From HyVt-560 sp964577195 (GTDB taxonomy: Bacteria > Pseudomonadota > Gammaproteobacteria > UWMA-0217), in the NCBI GenBank assembly GCA_964577195.1, contig CAZNYF010000165.1, positions 1 to 6,102 on the forward strand: DNA of 6,102 bases, written 5' to 3'. Shown in pieces: positions 1 to 5,973 of this stretch. The position numbers and the translations under genes are program-made. The notes beneath the pieces were generated by a model. It saw only the letters and a program-made list of their open reading frames with translations. It was not told where the DNA came from and searched no databases. Each line of letters begins with the position of its first letter. Within the stretch, counting starts at the first letter, position 1.

Positions 1-726
1 GAGGAACGTCAGGCATACGATATTGCGCTCAGTTGGTATATAAAAATCAGCAGCAGCGAGCGTTATATGGACGCTCAAACCCGCGTCGCCGGGATGTTGG
101 GGAAGCTCGGTAAGATGCAAGAAGCGCACGCGCATTTAGCACGGCTACGCAATACATTGACTGACGAGGCGTCCATCGTTCATTTGCACATGGCGGATGG
201 TGATTTATATCGACTTGGTAATGAGTTCGAAAAGGCTTACGAACACTACACTGTGGTTCTTGAAACCTATCCAAAGAATATTGATATTCTTTATGCGCGG
301 GCGATGATTGGTGAAAAACTAGAAAGAATCGATTGGCTGGAACGTGATTTGACCGCTATCATTGCGCTGGAACCCAATAATGCTACCGCGTTAAATGCTT
401 TAGGTTACACGCTCGCTGACCATTCTAAAAATTTGCCCCAAGCGTTCGAATACATCAAACGTGCGTTATCGATCCGACCTGATGACGCAGCTATTTTAGA
501 TAGTATGGGCTGGGTGCATTTTCGCATGGGTAACTTTGAAAAAGCGGAAAAGTACTTATCCAAGGCATTATCAACATTGAACGATCCAGAAATTGCCGGT
601 CATCTTAGCGAAGTGTTGTGGTTACGCGGTCAGCATCAGAAGGCAATTGAAATTGTGAATAAGGCACTAGAAACTTCGCCCGAGGATAACCGGCTATTAA
701 AACTTCAAGACCTATTTGTTCAATAA
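1..726 (+). CDS. TPR-repeat protein, C-terminal part (5' truncated by window)
   Basis: The reading frame is open from the first base of the window (it reads EERQAYDIALSWY...) to a TAA at 724-726, so the gene starts upstream and only its last 241 residues are present; the ATG at 67 is internal. At least four tetratricopeptide repeats can be read, at about nt 172-280, 382-486, 487-591 and 592-687. They show the usual spacing of small and aromatic residues, for example ALNALGYTL...A...RAL...RPDD and DSMGWVHFRMGNFEKAEKYL. TPRs are helical protein-protein interaction modules; no catalytic motif is visible. A large TPR protein lies directly before lolB in Pseudomonas (PA4667 from memory), and this is its likely orthologue. 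A role in envelope biogenesis is suggested only by the neighbour lolB. The stop lies 29 bases before the chosen lolB start, so the two are probably co-transcribed. Confidence 0.9.
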   Translation, partial: EERQAYDIALSWYIKISSSERYMDAQTRVAGMLGKLGKMQEAHAHLARLRNTLTDEASIVHLHMADGDLYRLGNEFEKAYEHYTVVLETYPKNIDILYARAMIGEKLERIDWLERDLTAIIALEPNNATALNALGYTLADHSKNLPQAFEYIKRALSIRPDDAAILDSMGWVHFRMGNFEKAEKYLSKALSTLNDPEIAGHLSEVLWLRGQHQKAIEIVNKALETSPEDNRLLKLQDLFVQ

Positions 727-755
727 GTTTACTTACCGCTTCTGTCGTTGCTCGT

Positions 756-1421
756 TTGTGCTTCTCTGATTCTTCTCGGCGAATGTTTCAAGTTTTCTGC
801 ATAGCAGCGATTGTCTTGCTTTCCAGTTGCGCGACCGTGCCTCCGATCTCATCTGATGGTTCAGTAACCAAATCTTCGAAATCTGAAAGTACCGCTCCCG
901 CTGTGCCAGAACCCATTCAGTTAGCGATTAAAAGACATTCGCGATTCTACAACCTCGATAATTGGACACTCAATGGGCGCTTAGGCATTCGTCAGGGTGA
1001 TGAGGGCTTTTCAGCAGGCATGCAGTGGCAGCAAAAAGGTGCGGATTTTGATATTGCCCTGCTTGATCCGCTGGGTAGGCGTGTGGCGCAACTACTGGGT
1101 AATGCTGATCATGTGGTGCTAAAAACTGTCGATGGTAACCGGTTTGAAGCGGACAATGCAGAAGAGTTACTCGAAGCACAGTTAGGCTGGAGTTTTCCCG
1201 TCCAGAGTTTGTTTTATTGGGTGAAGGGTACACCCAACCCCAAGCTGTTGGTGTGGCGAGAGGAATACGATGATCGTGGTCGTTTGGTAAAGCTTCATCA
1301 GGGTAAATGGAAACTAAATATCACCAAGTATCAAAATCTCGGTGAAGAATATATTCCCAAGTTAATTAAGATGGAACGCGAAGATATCAAGGTCAAACTG
1401 CTGATTCGAGACTGGGAATAA
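756..1421 (+). CDS. lolB: Outer-membrane lipoprotein receptor LolB
   Basis: LolB is the outer-membrane-anchored lipoprotein that accepts lipoproteins from the periplasmic carrier LolA and inserts them into the inner leaflet of the outer membrane. The 221-residue product (E. coli LolB has 207) has a lipoprotein signal: Arg8-Arg9, a hydrophobic core FCIAAIVLL, and the lipobox L-S-S-C with Cys25 as lipidation site. A Ser/Thr/Pro-rich linker (about 26-53) follows, then the LolB fold with WTLNGRLGIR, MQWQQ and LLDPLGRR. Leu106 of DPLG aligns with the loop Leu68 of mature E. coli LolB, which is important for membrane insertion of substrates. The start is uncertain. TTG at 756 supplies the two arginines expected in a signal peptide; the only in-frame ATG (783) would leave a 15-residue signal with no positive charge. 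Neither has a good ribosome binding site. The stop is two bases before ispE. Confidence 0.9.
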   Translation: MCFSDSSRRMFQVFCIAAIVLLSSCATVPPISSDGSVTKSSKSESTAPAVPEPIQLAIKRHSRFYNLDNWTLNGRLGIRQGDEGFSAGMQWQQKGADFDIALLDPLGRRVAQLLGNADHVVLKTVDGNRFEADNAEELLEAQLGWSFPVQSLFYWVKGTPNPKLLVWREEYDDRGRLVKLHQGKWKLNITKYQNLGEEYIPKLIKMEREDIKVKLLIRDWE

Positions 1422-1423
1422 GC

Positions 1424-2266
1424 GTGACGGCTTTACCGGGAAACCTTGAGGTTTGGCACGCGCCAGCCAAAATTAATCTGTTTCTTCATATCACCGGGCA
1501 ACGTCCAGATGGCTATCATGAGCTGCAAACCCTGTTTCAGTTGCTTGATCATGGCGACCAGCTAGCATTCGAGGCAACCGCCGATTCTAGCATCCAGCGT
1601 GTGACGGATATCCCCGATATTCCTGCGAGCGATGATTTGGTTGTTCGCGCAGCTAAGCAACTACAGCAACATCTAGGCGTGCAGCAGGGCGCACGAATTT
1701 ATCTCGACAAGCAGTTACCGATGGGCGGAGGGCTAGGTGGTGGCAGCTCGGATGCCGCGACGACCTTGATTGCGCTTAACCGAATTTGGGGCGGAAATTT
1801 AAATACTACAGAATTAGTAAAAATTGGTGTTCAGCTGGGCGCTGATGTACCTGTTTTTATCCGCGGAAGAACCGCCTGGGCAGAGGGTGTAGGGGATAAG
1901 CTGGAACCTGTTGCCTTGCCGCGGCGGTGTTATCTGGTCGTGAATCCTGGGGTGCATGTCTCAACAGCTGAATTATTTTCCGCTCCAGAATTGACACGGG
2001 ACTGCCGCACTATCACAATACGCGCGTTTCTCGACGGCACAACACTAAATGTGTTCGAGCCATTGGTGAAACAACGATACCTAAAAGTTAGCGCCGCGTT
2101 AAACTGGCTTGATCAGTTTTCCAAGGCAAAACTCACTGGTACCGGGGGATGTATTTTTGCCGAGTTTTCCAACCAGGCAGAAGCACGGAATGCATTACGA
2201 TGCTTGCCTCCAGAATATACCGGTTTTGTTAGCTGGGGAATTGATCGATCACCGCATCGGTTATAA
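1424..2266 (+). CDS. ispE: 4-diphosphocytidyl-2-C-methyl-D-erythritol kinase IspE
   Basis: This GHMP-family kinase phosphorylates the 2-hydroxyl of CDP-methylerythritol with ATP, the fourth step of the cytosolic MEP pathway to IPP and DMAPP. The 280-residue length matches the family (E. coli 283). Visible signatures in order are PAKINLFLHITGQRPDGYHELQ (Lys16, equivalent to the conserved active-site lysine), the glycine-rich ATP loop PMGGGLGGGSSDAA at 99-112, GADVPVF with catalytic Asp141, and the C-terminal TGTGGCIFAEF substrate/fold motif. The start is GTG, two bases after the lolB stop, with a weak GGGA about nine bases upstream inside lolB, which suggests translational coupling. The gene ends 32 bases before tRNA-Gln with no terminator between, so the tRNA can be reached by read-through. 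IspE next to lolB and prs is the usual gammaproteobacterial order. Confidence 0.97.
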   Translation: MTALPGNLEVWHAPAKINLFLHITGQRPDGYHELQTLFQLLDHGDQLAFEATADSSIQRVTDIPDIPASDDLVVRAAKQLQQHLGVQQGARIYLDKQLPMGGGLGGGSSDAATTLIALNRIWGGNLNTTELVKIGVQLGADVPVFIRGRTAWAEGVGDKLEPVALPRRCYLVVNPGVHVSTAELFSAPELTRDCRTITIRAFLDGTTLNVFEPLVKQRYLKVSAALNWLDQFSKAKLTGTGGCIFAEFSNQAEARNALRCLPPEYTGFVSWGIDRSPHRL

Positions 2267-2298
2267 CCTTGGCTTAGAGCGTCTTTCGGGTAGTTTAT

Positions 2299-2373
2299 TG
2301 GGCCGTCGCCAAGCGGTAAGGCACTGGGTTTTGATCCCAGCATGCGCAGGTTCGAATCCTGCCGGCCCAGCCA
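2299..2373 (+). tRNA. tRNA-Gln (anticodon UUG)
   Basis: A complete 75-base cloverleaf is present. The acceptor stem TGGGCCG (2299-2305) pairs with CGGCCCA (2363-2369). The anticodon stem CTGGG/CCCAG (2324-2328/2336-2340) encloses loop TTTTGAT with anticodon TTG at 2331-2333. The T stem GCAGG/CCTGC encloses TTCGAAT. The discriminator is G2370 and the CCA end is encoded (2371-2373). It closely resembles E. coli tRNA-Gln(UUG), and the weak first U-A pair is typical of glutamine tRNAs. It sits between ispE and prs, as in pseudomonads. A possible own promoter is TTGATC (2241-2246), 15 bases, TATAAC (2262-2267), overlapping the ispE end, but the spacing is poor. Seven T residues follow the CCA directly (2374-2380). 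Confidence 0.98.
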
Positions 2374-2384
2374 TTTTTTTATGT

Positions 2385-2406
2385 GCATGTTAGTCATTTA
2401 ACATGC
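2385..2406. repeat. Perfect 8-bp inverted repeat downstream of tRNA-Gln
   Basis: GCATGTTA (2385-2392) and TAACATGC (2399-2406) form a perfect stem around the six-base loop GTCATT. Only a broken T-run (TCATTTT) follows, so it is a weak terminator candidate at best. It could instead protect or define the 3' trailer of the tRNA-Gln precursor. The structure is seen directly; its function is inference. Confidence 0.4.
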
Positions 2407-2411
2407 TCATT

Positions 2412-2438
2412 TTAGTTGCAGGTGTTGCCTGCAACTAA
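2412..2438. promoter_or_regulatory. Perfect 11-bp inverted repeat in the prs leader (hairpin or operator)
   Basis: TTAGTTGCAGG (2412-2422) and CCTGCAACTAA (2428-2438) are exact reverse complements around the loop TGTTG, ending 27 bases before the first possible prs start. No T-run follows, so it is not an ordinary intrinsic terminator. It overlaps the -35 half of a weak possible prs promoter, TTGCCT (2425-2430), 17 bases, TGTAAT (2448-2453). It could therefore be a DNA operator for a dimeric repressor or an RNA stem controlling prs read-through from ispE and tRNA-Gln. It does not resemble the E. coli PurR consensus (ACGCAAACGTTTGCGT). The repeat is certain; the role is not. Confidence 0.5.
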
Positions 2439-2465
2439 CCAGTTTAATGTAATAACTCCAGGCAT

Positions 2466-3428
2466 GTGATTGTGACTGATACTTCTGCGATGATGGTGTT
2501 CTCTGGTAACGCTACCCCGGCTGTTGCCAAAGCGGTGACCCGTGAACTGGGTATACCACTGGGTAGAGCCATAGTTGATCGCTTCAGCGACGGCGAAATT
2601 CAGGTTGAGATTTTGGAAAACGTCCGTGGTCACGATGTTTTTGTGGTTCAGTCTACCTGTCAGCCCACCAACGATAATTTAATGGAATTGCTGATTATGG
2701 TGGATGCTTTGCGGCGCTCATCTGCCGGTCGGATTACTGCGGTAATGCCGTATTTTGGCTATGCCAGACAGGATCGCCGGGTACGTTCCGCACGTGTTCC
2801 GATTTCTGCAAAAGTCATTGCCAATCTGATTACTGTGGTTGGCGTTGATCGAGTCTTGACGGTGGACGTTCACGCGGATCAGGTGCAAGGGTTTTTTGAT
2901 CTGCCTGTGGATAATATTTACGCCTCTAAAGTGCTGCTGGATGATATCTGGCAGCGCAATTCAGACCCCAGTAATTTAACGGTTGTCTCACCGGACGTTG
3001 GTGGCGTAGTACGTGCCAGAGCATTTGCAAAAAATCTTGGTGATAAGCTGGCGATTATCGATAAACGTCGACCAAAAGCCAATGTTTCCAAGGTAATGCA
3101 CATCATCGGTAATGTTGAAGGCCAGCACTGTTTGATCGTTGATGACATGGTCGATACCGCAGGTACACTTTGTGAAGCTGCCAGAGCATTGAAGGATGCT
3201 GGAGCAACAAGAGTGGCGGCATGTATCACTCATCCTGTATTATCCGGCCCGGCTATTGGCAATATACGCAGTTCCGAGTTAGATGAGCTGCTGGTGACAG
3301 ATACAATACCGTTGTCTGAAGATGCGCTGGCCTGCGATAAAATTCGCGTTGTCAGCATGGCATCAGTCATTGCTGAAACCATGCGTAGAATCAATCTTGA
3401 AGAATCTGTTTCGAGCTTGTTCGAGTAG
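2466..3428 (+). CDS. prs: Ribose-phosphate pyrophosphokinase (PRPP synthase)
   Basis: Prs transfers pyrophosphate from ATP to ribose 5-phosphate, giving PRPP for purine, pyrimidine, histidine, tryptophan and NAD synthesis in the cytosol. The product is of the class I, Mg/phosphate-dependent bacterial type. Motifs in order (numbered from GTG 2466) are FSDGE, STCQPTNDNLMEL, the ATP-contact segment YFGYARQDRR (96-105), DVHADQVQGFFD with His136, VSPDVGGVVRAR, the catalytic flexible loop DKRRPKA with Lys200 and Arg202, and the PRPP-binding loop VDDMVDTAGT (225-234). It ends in EESVSSLFE, like its relatives. At 320 residues it is slightly longer than E. coli Prs (315). The start is ambiguous: GTG 2466, GTG 2472, ATG 2490 and ATG 2493 are in frame. 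The AGG at 2460-2462 is better spaced for GTG 2472 (nine bases), which would give 318 residues. The conserved fold begins at MMVFSGN. Confidence 0.97.
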   Translation: MIVTDTSAMMVFSGNATPAVAKAVTRELGIPLGRAIVDRFSDGEIQVEILENVRGHDVFVVQSTCQPTNDNLMELLIMVDALRRSSAGRITAVMPYFGYARQDRRVRSARVPISAKVIANLITVVGVDRVLTVDVHADQVQGFFDLPVDNIYASKVLLDDIWQRNSDPSNLTVVSPDVGGVVRARAFAKNLGDKLAIIDKRRPKANVSKVMHIIGNVEGQHCLIVDDMVDTAGTLCEAARALKDAGATRVAACITHPVLSGPAIGNIRSSELDELLVTDTIPLSEDALACDKIRVVSMASVIAETMRRINLEESVSSLFE

Positions 3429-3442
3429 TTACTAAATTTTTA

Positions 3443-3469
3443 ACGCCTTTCTGGTCGCAAGGAAGGCGT
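3443..3469. repeat. Stem-loop after prs (possible weak terminator)
   Basis: ACGCCTTTC (3443-3451) pairs with GGAAGGCGT (3461-3469), nine pairs including one T-G, with a nine-base loop. It lies 14 bases after the prs stop. The following bases CATCGTTTACC contain no proper T-run, so it is not a convincing intrinsic terminator. It may stabilise the prs mRNA 3' end or mark a processing site before rplY. Confidence 0.4.
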
Positions 3470-3477
3470 CATCGTTT

Positions 3478-3492
3478 ACCGGATTGGCCGGT
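3478..3492. repeat. Short GC-rich stem-loop in the rplY leader
   Basis: ACCGG (3478-3482) and CCGGT (3488-3492) form a perfect five-base stem around ATTGG. It is flanked by a competing pairing of GTTAA (3491-3495) with TTAAC (3503-3507). Together with the larger stem at 3443-3469, these make the 99-base prs-rplY spacer rich in secondary structure. No convincing -35/-10 pair was found here. A role in rplY expression is only inference. Confidence 0.3.
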
Positions 3493-3527
3493 TAAGGATG
3501 TTTTAACGAGTAGTCTGGAGAAATAAC

Positions 3528-4214
3528 ATGTCGACTCAATACGTATTACACGCAGAAGCGCGTGCCGAGCAGGGGAAAGGTGCGAGCCGCCGCCTGCGTC
3601 ATCAAGGTAAATTTCCCGGAATCGTTTATGGTGCCGGAAAAGAGCCTCTGGCAATCACACTGGATCACAACGAGGTTCTAAGAAACCTGCTGGAAGAAGC
3701 GTTTTTTACGCAGATCATTGATCTGCAAACTGACGGAAAAGCCGAGCAAGTTGTTTTACGGGATTTACAGCGCCACCCATCGCGCCCCACAATTTTACAC
3801 ATGGATTTACAGCGAATCGTTGCAGATCAAGTGCTGAGAGTTGTCGTACCCATACACTTTACCCATGAGGAAGAATGTATTGGTGTTAAATCCGGTGGTG
3901 GTGTTATTAGTCGTGCGATGAACGATGTTGAGGTTCAATGTTTACCTAAAGACCTGCCTGAATTCATCACTGTCAATATCGAAAATCTCGGAGTGGATGA
4001 AGCAATACACCTCTCTGAGGTTACCTTTCCCGAAGGTGTTTCTCTTATCGAGACGGTGGTTGAGGCAGGTGAAGAGCCAGTTGATCTTATGGTTGTGTCC
4101 GTTCATGTTCCGACTGTTGCTATAGAGGCAGAGGATGAGGACGTAGCTGTAGGTGGAGAATCTGAAGGTGAAGATTCCGCTGCTGATGAAAGTGATTCCG
4201 ACACTAAGGAATAA
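3528..4214 (+). CDS. rplY: 50S ribosomal protein L25, long Ctc/TL5 type
   Basis: L25 binds 5S rRNA in the central protuberance of the large ribosomal subunit. At 228 residues this is the long two-domain form (Ctc/TL5) rather than the 94-residue E. coli protein. The N-terminal 5S-binding domain (about 1-95) shows EARAEQGKGASRRLRHQGKFPGIVYGAG and RDLQRHPSRPTILHMDLQRI. The C-terminal beta-rich domain (about 96-193) carries GVKSGGGVISRAMNDVEVQCLPKDLPEFI. An acidic tail of about 29 residues (200-228) has 14 Asp/Glu and one Lys. The ATG has a strong GGAG seven bases upstream (3517-3520), the best ribosome binding site in the window. It precedes pth by nine bases, and the two are almost certainly translated from one message. 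Confidence 0.96.
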   Translation: MSTQYVLHAEARAEQGKGASRRLRHQGKFPGIVYGAGKEPLAITLDHNEVLRNLLEEAFFTQIIDLQTDGKAEQVVLRDLQRHPSRPTILHMDLQRIVADQVLRVVVPIHFTHEEECIGVKSGGGVISRAMNDVEVQCLPKDLPEFITVNIENLGVDEAIHLSEVTFPEGVSLIETVVEAGEEPVDLMVVSVHVPTVAIEAEDEDVAVGGESEGEDSAADESDSDTKE

Positions 4215-4223
4215 CCCGCAATC

Positions 4224-4802
4224 ATGTCCTCTGTTCCTATTCGGCTAATTGTCGGACTGGGGAACCCGGGTCCAAAGTACGACAAAACCCGGCATAATGC
4301 CGGGTTTTGGTTTGTAGATGCTTTGGCACAGCGCTTTGGTGGTGATTTTCGTCAGGAAAAAAAGTTTTCTGCACAATGCGCACGCGTGAATATTTCTGGC
4401 CAGGATGTCTGGCTACTCAAACCACAGACCTTTATGAACCGCAGCGGTATAGCTGTGCGGCAAATTGCAGATTTTTACAAAATAAAAATCACAGAAACGT
4501 TGGTTGCGCATGATGAAATCGATCTGCCACCAGGCAAAATACGTCTAAAATACAAAGGCGGGCATGGTGGCCACAATGGGTTGCGAGATATCTTCGCGCA
4601 CTTTGGCAAAGATTTCTGGCGCTTGAGAATAGGTGTCGGGCATCCCGGGAATCGAGAAGATGTCATTAACTCGGTGCTTGGTCGTCCGACCAAAAGTGAG
4701 CAAGGGTTAATTACACAAAATCTGGATACAGCAGAATCACTCATTTCTAAAATCGTTTCTGGCAAGTTTGAAATAGCCATGAACGAAATGCATAGAAGTT
4801 AA
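4224..4802 (+). CDS. pth: Peptidyl-tRNA hydrolase
   Basis: Pth cleaves the ester bond of peptidyl-tRNAs released from stalled ribosomes, recycling tRNA in the cytosol; it is essential in E. coli. The 192-residue product matches E. coli Pth (194). All key residues are present with a constant offset of four from E. coli numbering: Asn14 in GLGNPG, catalytic His24 in TRHNAG, Met71-Asn72 in FMNRSG, Asp97 in HDEIDLP and Asn118 in GGHGGHNGL. The ATG follows the rplY stop by nine bases. The nearest purine-rich element (AAGGA, 4206-4210) is inside the rplY end and 13 bases away, so initiation probably depends on ribosomes ending rplY. A strong inverted repeat lies within the codons for the His24 region (listed separately). 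The stop is 14 bases before ychF. Confidence 0.97.
   Translation: MSSVPIRLIVGLGNPGPKYDKTRHNAGFWFVDALAQRFGGDFRQEKKFSAQCARVNISGQDVWLLKPQTFMNRSGIAVRQIADFYKIKITETLVAHDEIDLPPGKIRLKYKGGHGGHNGLRDIFAHFGKDFWRLRIGVGHPGNREDVINSVLGRPTKSEQGLITQNLDTAESLISKIVSGKFEIAMNEMHRS
4283..4309. repeat. Perfect 13-bp inverted repeat inside pth, terminator-like
   Basis: CAAAACCCGGCAT (4283-4295) and ATGCCGGGTTTTG (4297-4309) are exact reverse complements around a single A at 4296. As RNA this gives a stem of about 11-12 pairs with a 3-5 base loop, a GC-rich core, A residues on the left and a T4 run on the right. This has the layout of a bidirectional intrinsic terminator, except that the T-run is short and broken by GG. 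It encodes K-T-R-H-N-A-G-F-W around the catalytic histidine, so part of it is fixed by protein conservation. The repeat is certain; function is unknown. Confidence 0.6.
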
Positions 4803-4816
4803 TTCGGTAGATTATT

Positions 4817-5908
4817 ATGGGATTTAAAAGTGGCATCGTAGGCTTACCCAATGTGGGTAAATCGACCTTATTTAACGCCTTGACCAAAGCAGGTATTCAA
4901 GCAGAAAACTACCCGTTTTGTACCATAGAGCCAAATATCGGGATTGTTTCTGTACCTGATTTAAGGCTCAAAGCATTGGCTAAAATCGTAACTCCCGAAC
5001 GCGTCGTGCCCACCACTATGGAGTTTGTCGATATAGCCGGCTTGGTGGCGGGTGCCTCCAAAGGCGAGGGCTTGGGAAATCAATTTCTAGCGCACATCCG
5101 GGAAACCGATGCGATTGCTCAGGTTGTTCGCTGCTTCGAAGATGATGATGTGGTTCATGTCGACGGGCGAATTGACCCGCTTAGCGATATTGAAACAATT
5201 ACCACAGAACTCGTACTGGCGGATCTGGATTCGGTTGAGAAAGCATTCTATCGTATTAGCCGAACAGCAAAATCGGGCGATAAGACTGCAGTTGCACAAA
5301 GAGATGTACTAGAAAAAATGCTCGCGCATCTGGGCGAAGGACATCCAGCACGAGCACTGGAGCTGGATGAAAATGAACAGCTGGCAATTCGAGAATTCCA
5401 GCTCATCACCATCAAGCCGATGATGTACATCGCCAATGTTGCCGAAGATGGCTTTGAAAATAATCCACACCTGGACGCAGTGCGCGAGCACGCCACAAAA
5501 GAAGCAGCAGAAGTCGTACCCGTTTGCGCCTCCATCGAAGCTGAAATTTCCGAGCTGGAGGATGATGAAAAACTGGAGTTTCTGGAAGACCTAGGCTTAA
5601 AAGAACCAGGCCTGGATCGTGTCATCAGAGCAGGTTACCAACTGCTAAGTCTGCAAACCTTCTTTACCGCTGGTGTTCAAGAAGTTCGCGCCTGGACCGT
5701 CGGAATCGGTGCCACTGCCCCGCAAGGCGCAGGAAAAATCCATACTGATTTCGAAAAAGGATTTATCCGTGCAGAAGTTGTTGCCTACAATGACTTTATC
5801 GAGTTTCAAGGTGAGCTAGGCGCTAAAGATGCCGGCAAATGGCGGCTCGAAGGAAAAGAGTACCTGATGCAAGAAGGTGACGTGGTACATTTCCGTTTCA
5901 ACGTCTGA
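4817..5908 (+). CDS. ychF: Ribosome-associated ATPase YchF (Obg family, OLA1 orthologue)
   Basis: YchF is a universally conserved P-loop NTPase of the Obg family that prefers ATP, binds ribosomes and is linked to translation and oxidative-stress responses. Its 363 residues equal the E. coli length. Visible elements are the G1 loop GLPNVGKST (9-17), Cys35 in NYPFCTIEPN (the redox-sensitive position described in E. coli), and G3 DIAGLVAGASKGEGLG from Asp72, where a hydrophobic Leu replaces the usual catalytic Gln (HAS-NTPase hallmark). The G4 motif is NVAE (207-210) instead of NKxD, which explains the relaxed guanine specificity. A coiled-coil-like helical insert spans about 120-190. The C-terminal TGS domain (about 278-361) contains LQTFFTAG, VRAWTV, GKIHTDFEKGFIRAEV and EYLMQEGDVVHFRFNV. 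The ATG has only a weak GGTAG upstream. The pth-ychF pairing is conserved in gammaproteobacteria. Confidence 0.97.
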   Translation: MGFKSGIVGLPNVGKSTLFNALTKAGIQAENYPFCTIEPNIGIVSVPDLRLKALAKIVTPERVVPTTMEFVDIAGLVAGASKGEGLGNQFLAHIRETDAIAQVVRCFEDDDVVHVDGRIDPLSDIETITTELVLADLDSVEKAFYRISRTAKSGDKTAVAQRDVLEKMLAHLGEGHPARALELDENEQLAIREFQLITIKPMMYIANVAEDGFENNPHLDAVREHATKEAAEVVPVCASIEAEISELEDDEKLEFLEDLGLKEPGLDRVIRAGYQLLSLQTFFTAGVQEVRAWTVGIGATAPQGAGKIHTDFEKGFIRAEVVAYNDFIEFQGELGAKDAGKWRLEGKEYLMQEGDVVHFRFNV

Positions 5909-5927
5909 TTATTTCCTGCTTTGAAGC

Positions 5928-5959
5928 TTGACAACAAGGGCACTAAACAACACTATACC
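5928..5959 (+). promoter_or_regulatory. Probable promoter of tRNA-Met
   Basis: A perfect -35 hexamer TTGACA (5928-5933) lies 20 bases after the ychF stop. The best -10 candidate is TATACC (5954-5959), followed by a GC-rich discriminator GCCCTC of the kind seen at stringently controlled tRNA and rRNA promoters. Transcription would start near 5966, just before the tRNA at 5974. The spacer between the hexamers is 20 bases, longer than the preferred 17, so the assignment is tentative. Confidence 0.5.
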
Positions 5960-5973
5960 GCCCTCTCAAAAAT

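Noticed and set aside
67..69. ATG at 67 as the true start of the TPR protein
   Set aside because: The frame is open back to base 1 with TPR-like helical sequence upstream and no ribosome binding site, so the gene continues outside the window.
2109..2393. 94-residue + strand open frame over the ispE 3' end and tRNA-Gln
   Set aside because: It reads ispE in a different frame and runs through the tRNA; no recognisable domain or ribosome binding site.
2113..2397. 94-residue open frame on the - strand across the ispE end and tRNA-Gln (contains GRQDSNLR)
   Set aside because: It is antisense to a certain tRNA and to the ispE 3' end; the GRQDSNLR-type peptide is a familiar false translation of tRNA antisense strands.
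2918..3229. 103-residue - strand open frame inside prs
   Set aside because: It is antisense to conserved Prs catalytic motifs, with low-complexity Ala/Ser/Thr composition and no start signals.
3443..3469. Stem-loop after prs as a full intrinsic terminator
   Set aside because: There is no T-run after the stem, and the loop is large; it is listed only as a stem-loop.
5248..5625. 125-residue - strand open frame, very Ser-rich
   Set aside because: It is exactly antisense to the well-conserved ychF coding region; the Ser richness comes from complementing acidic and Ala/Glu codons.
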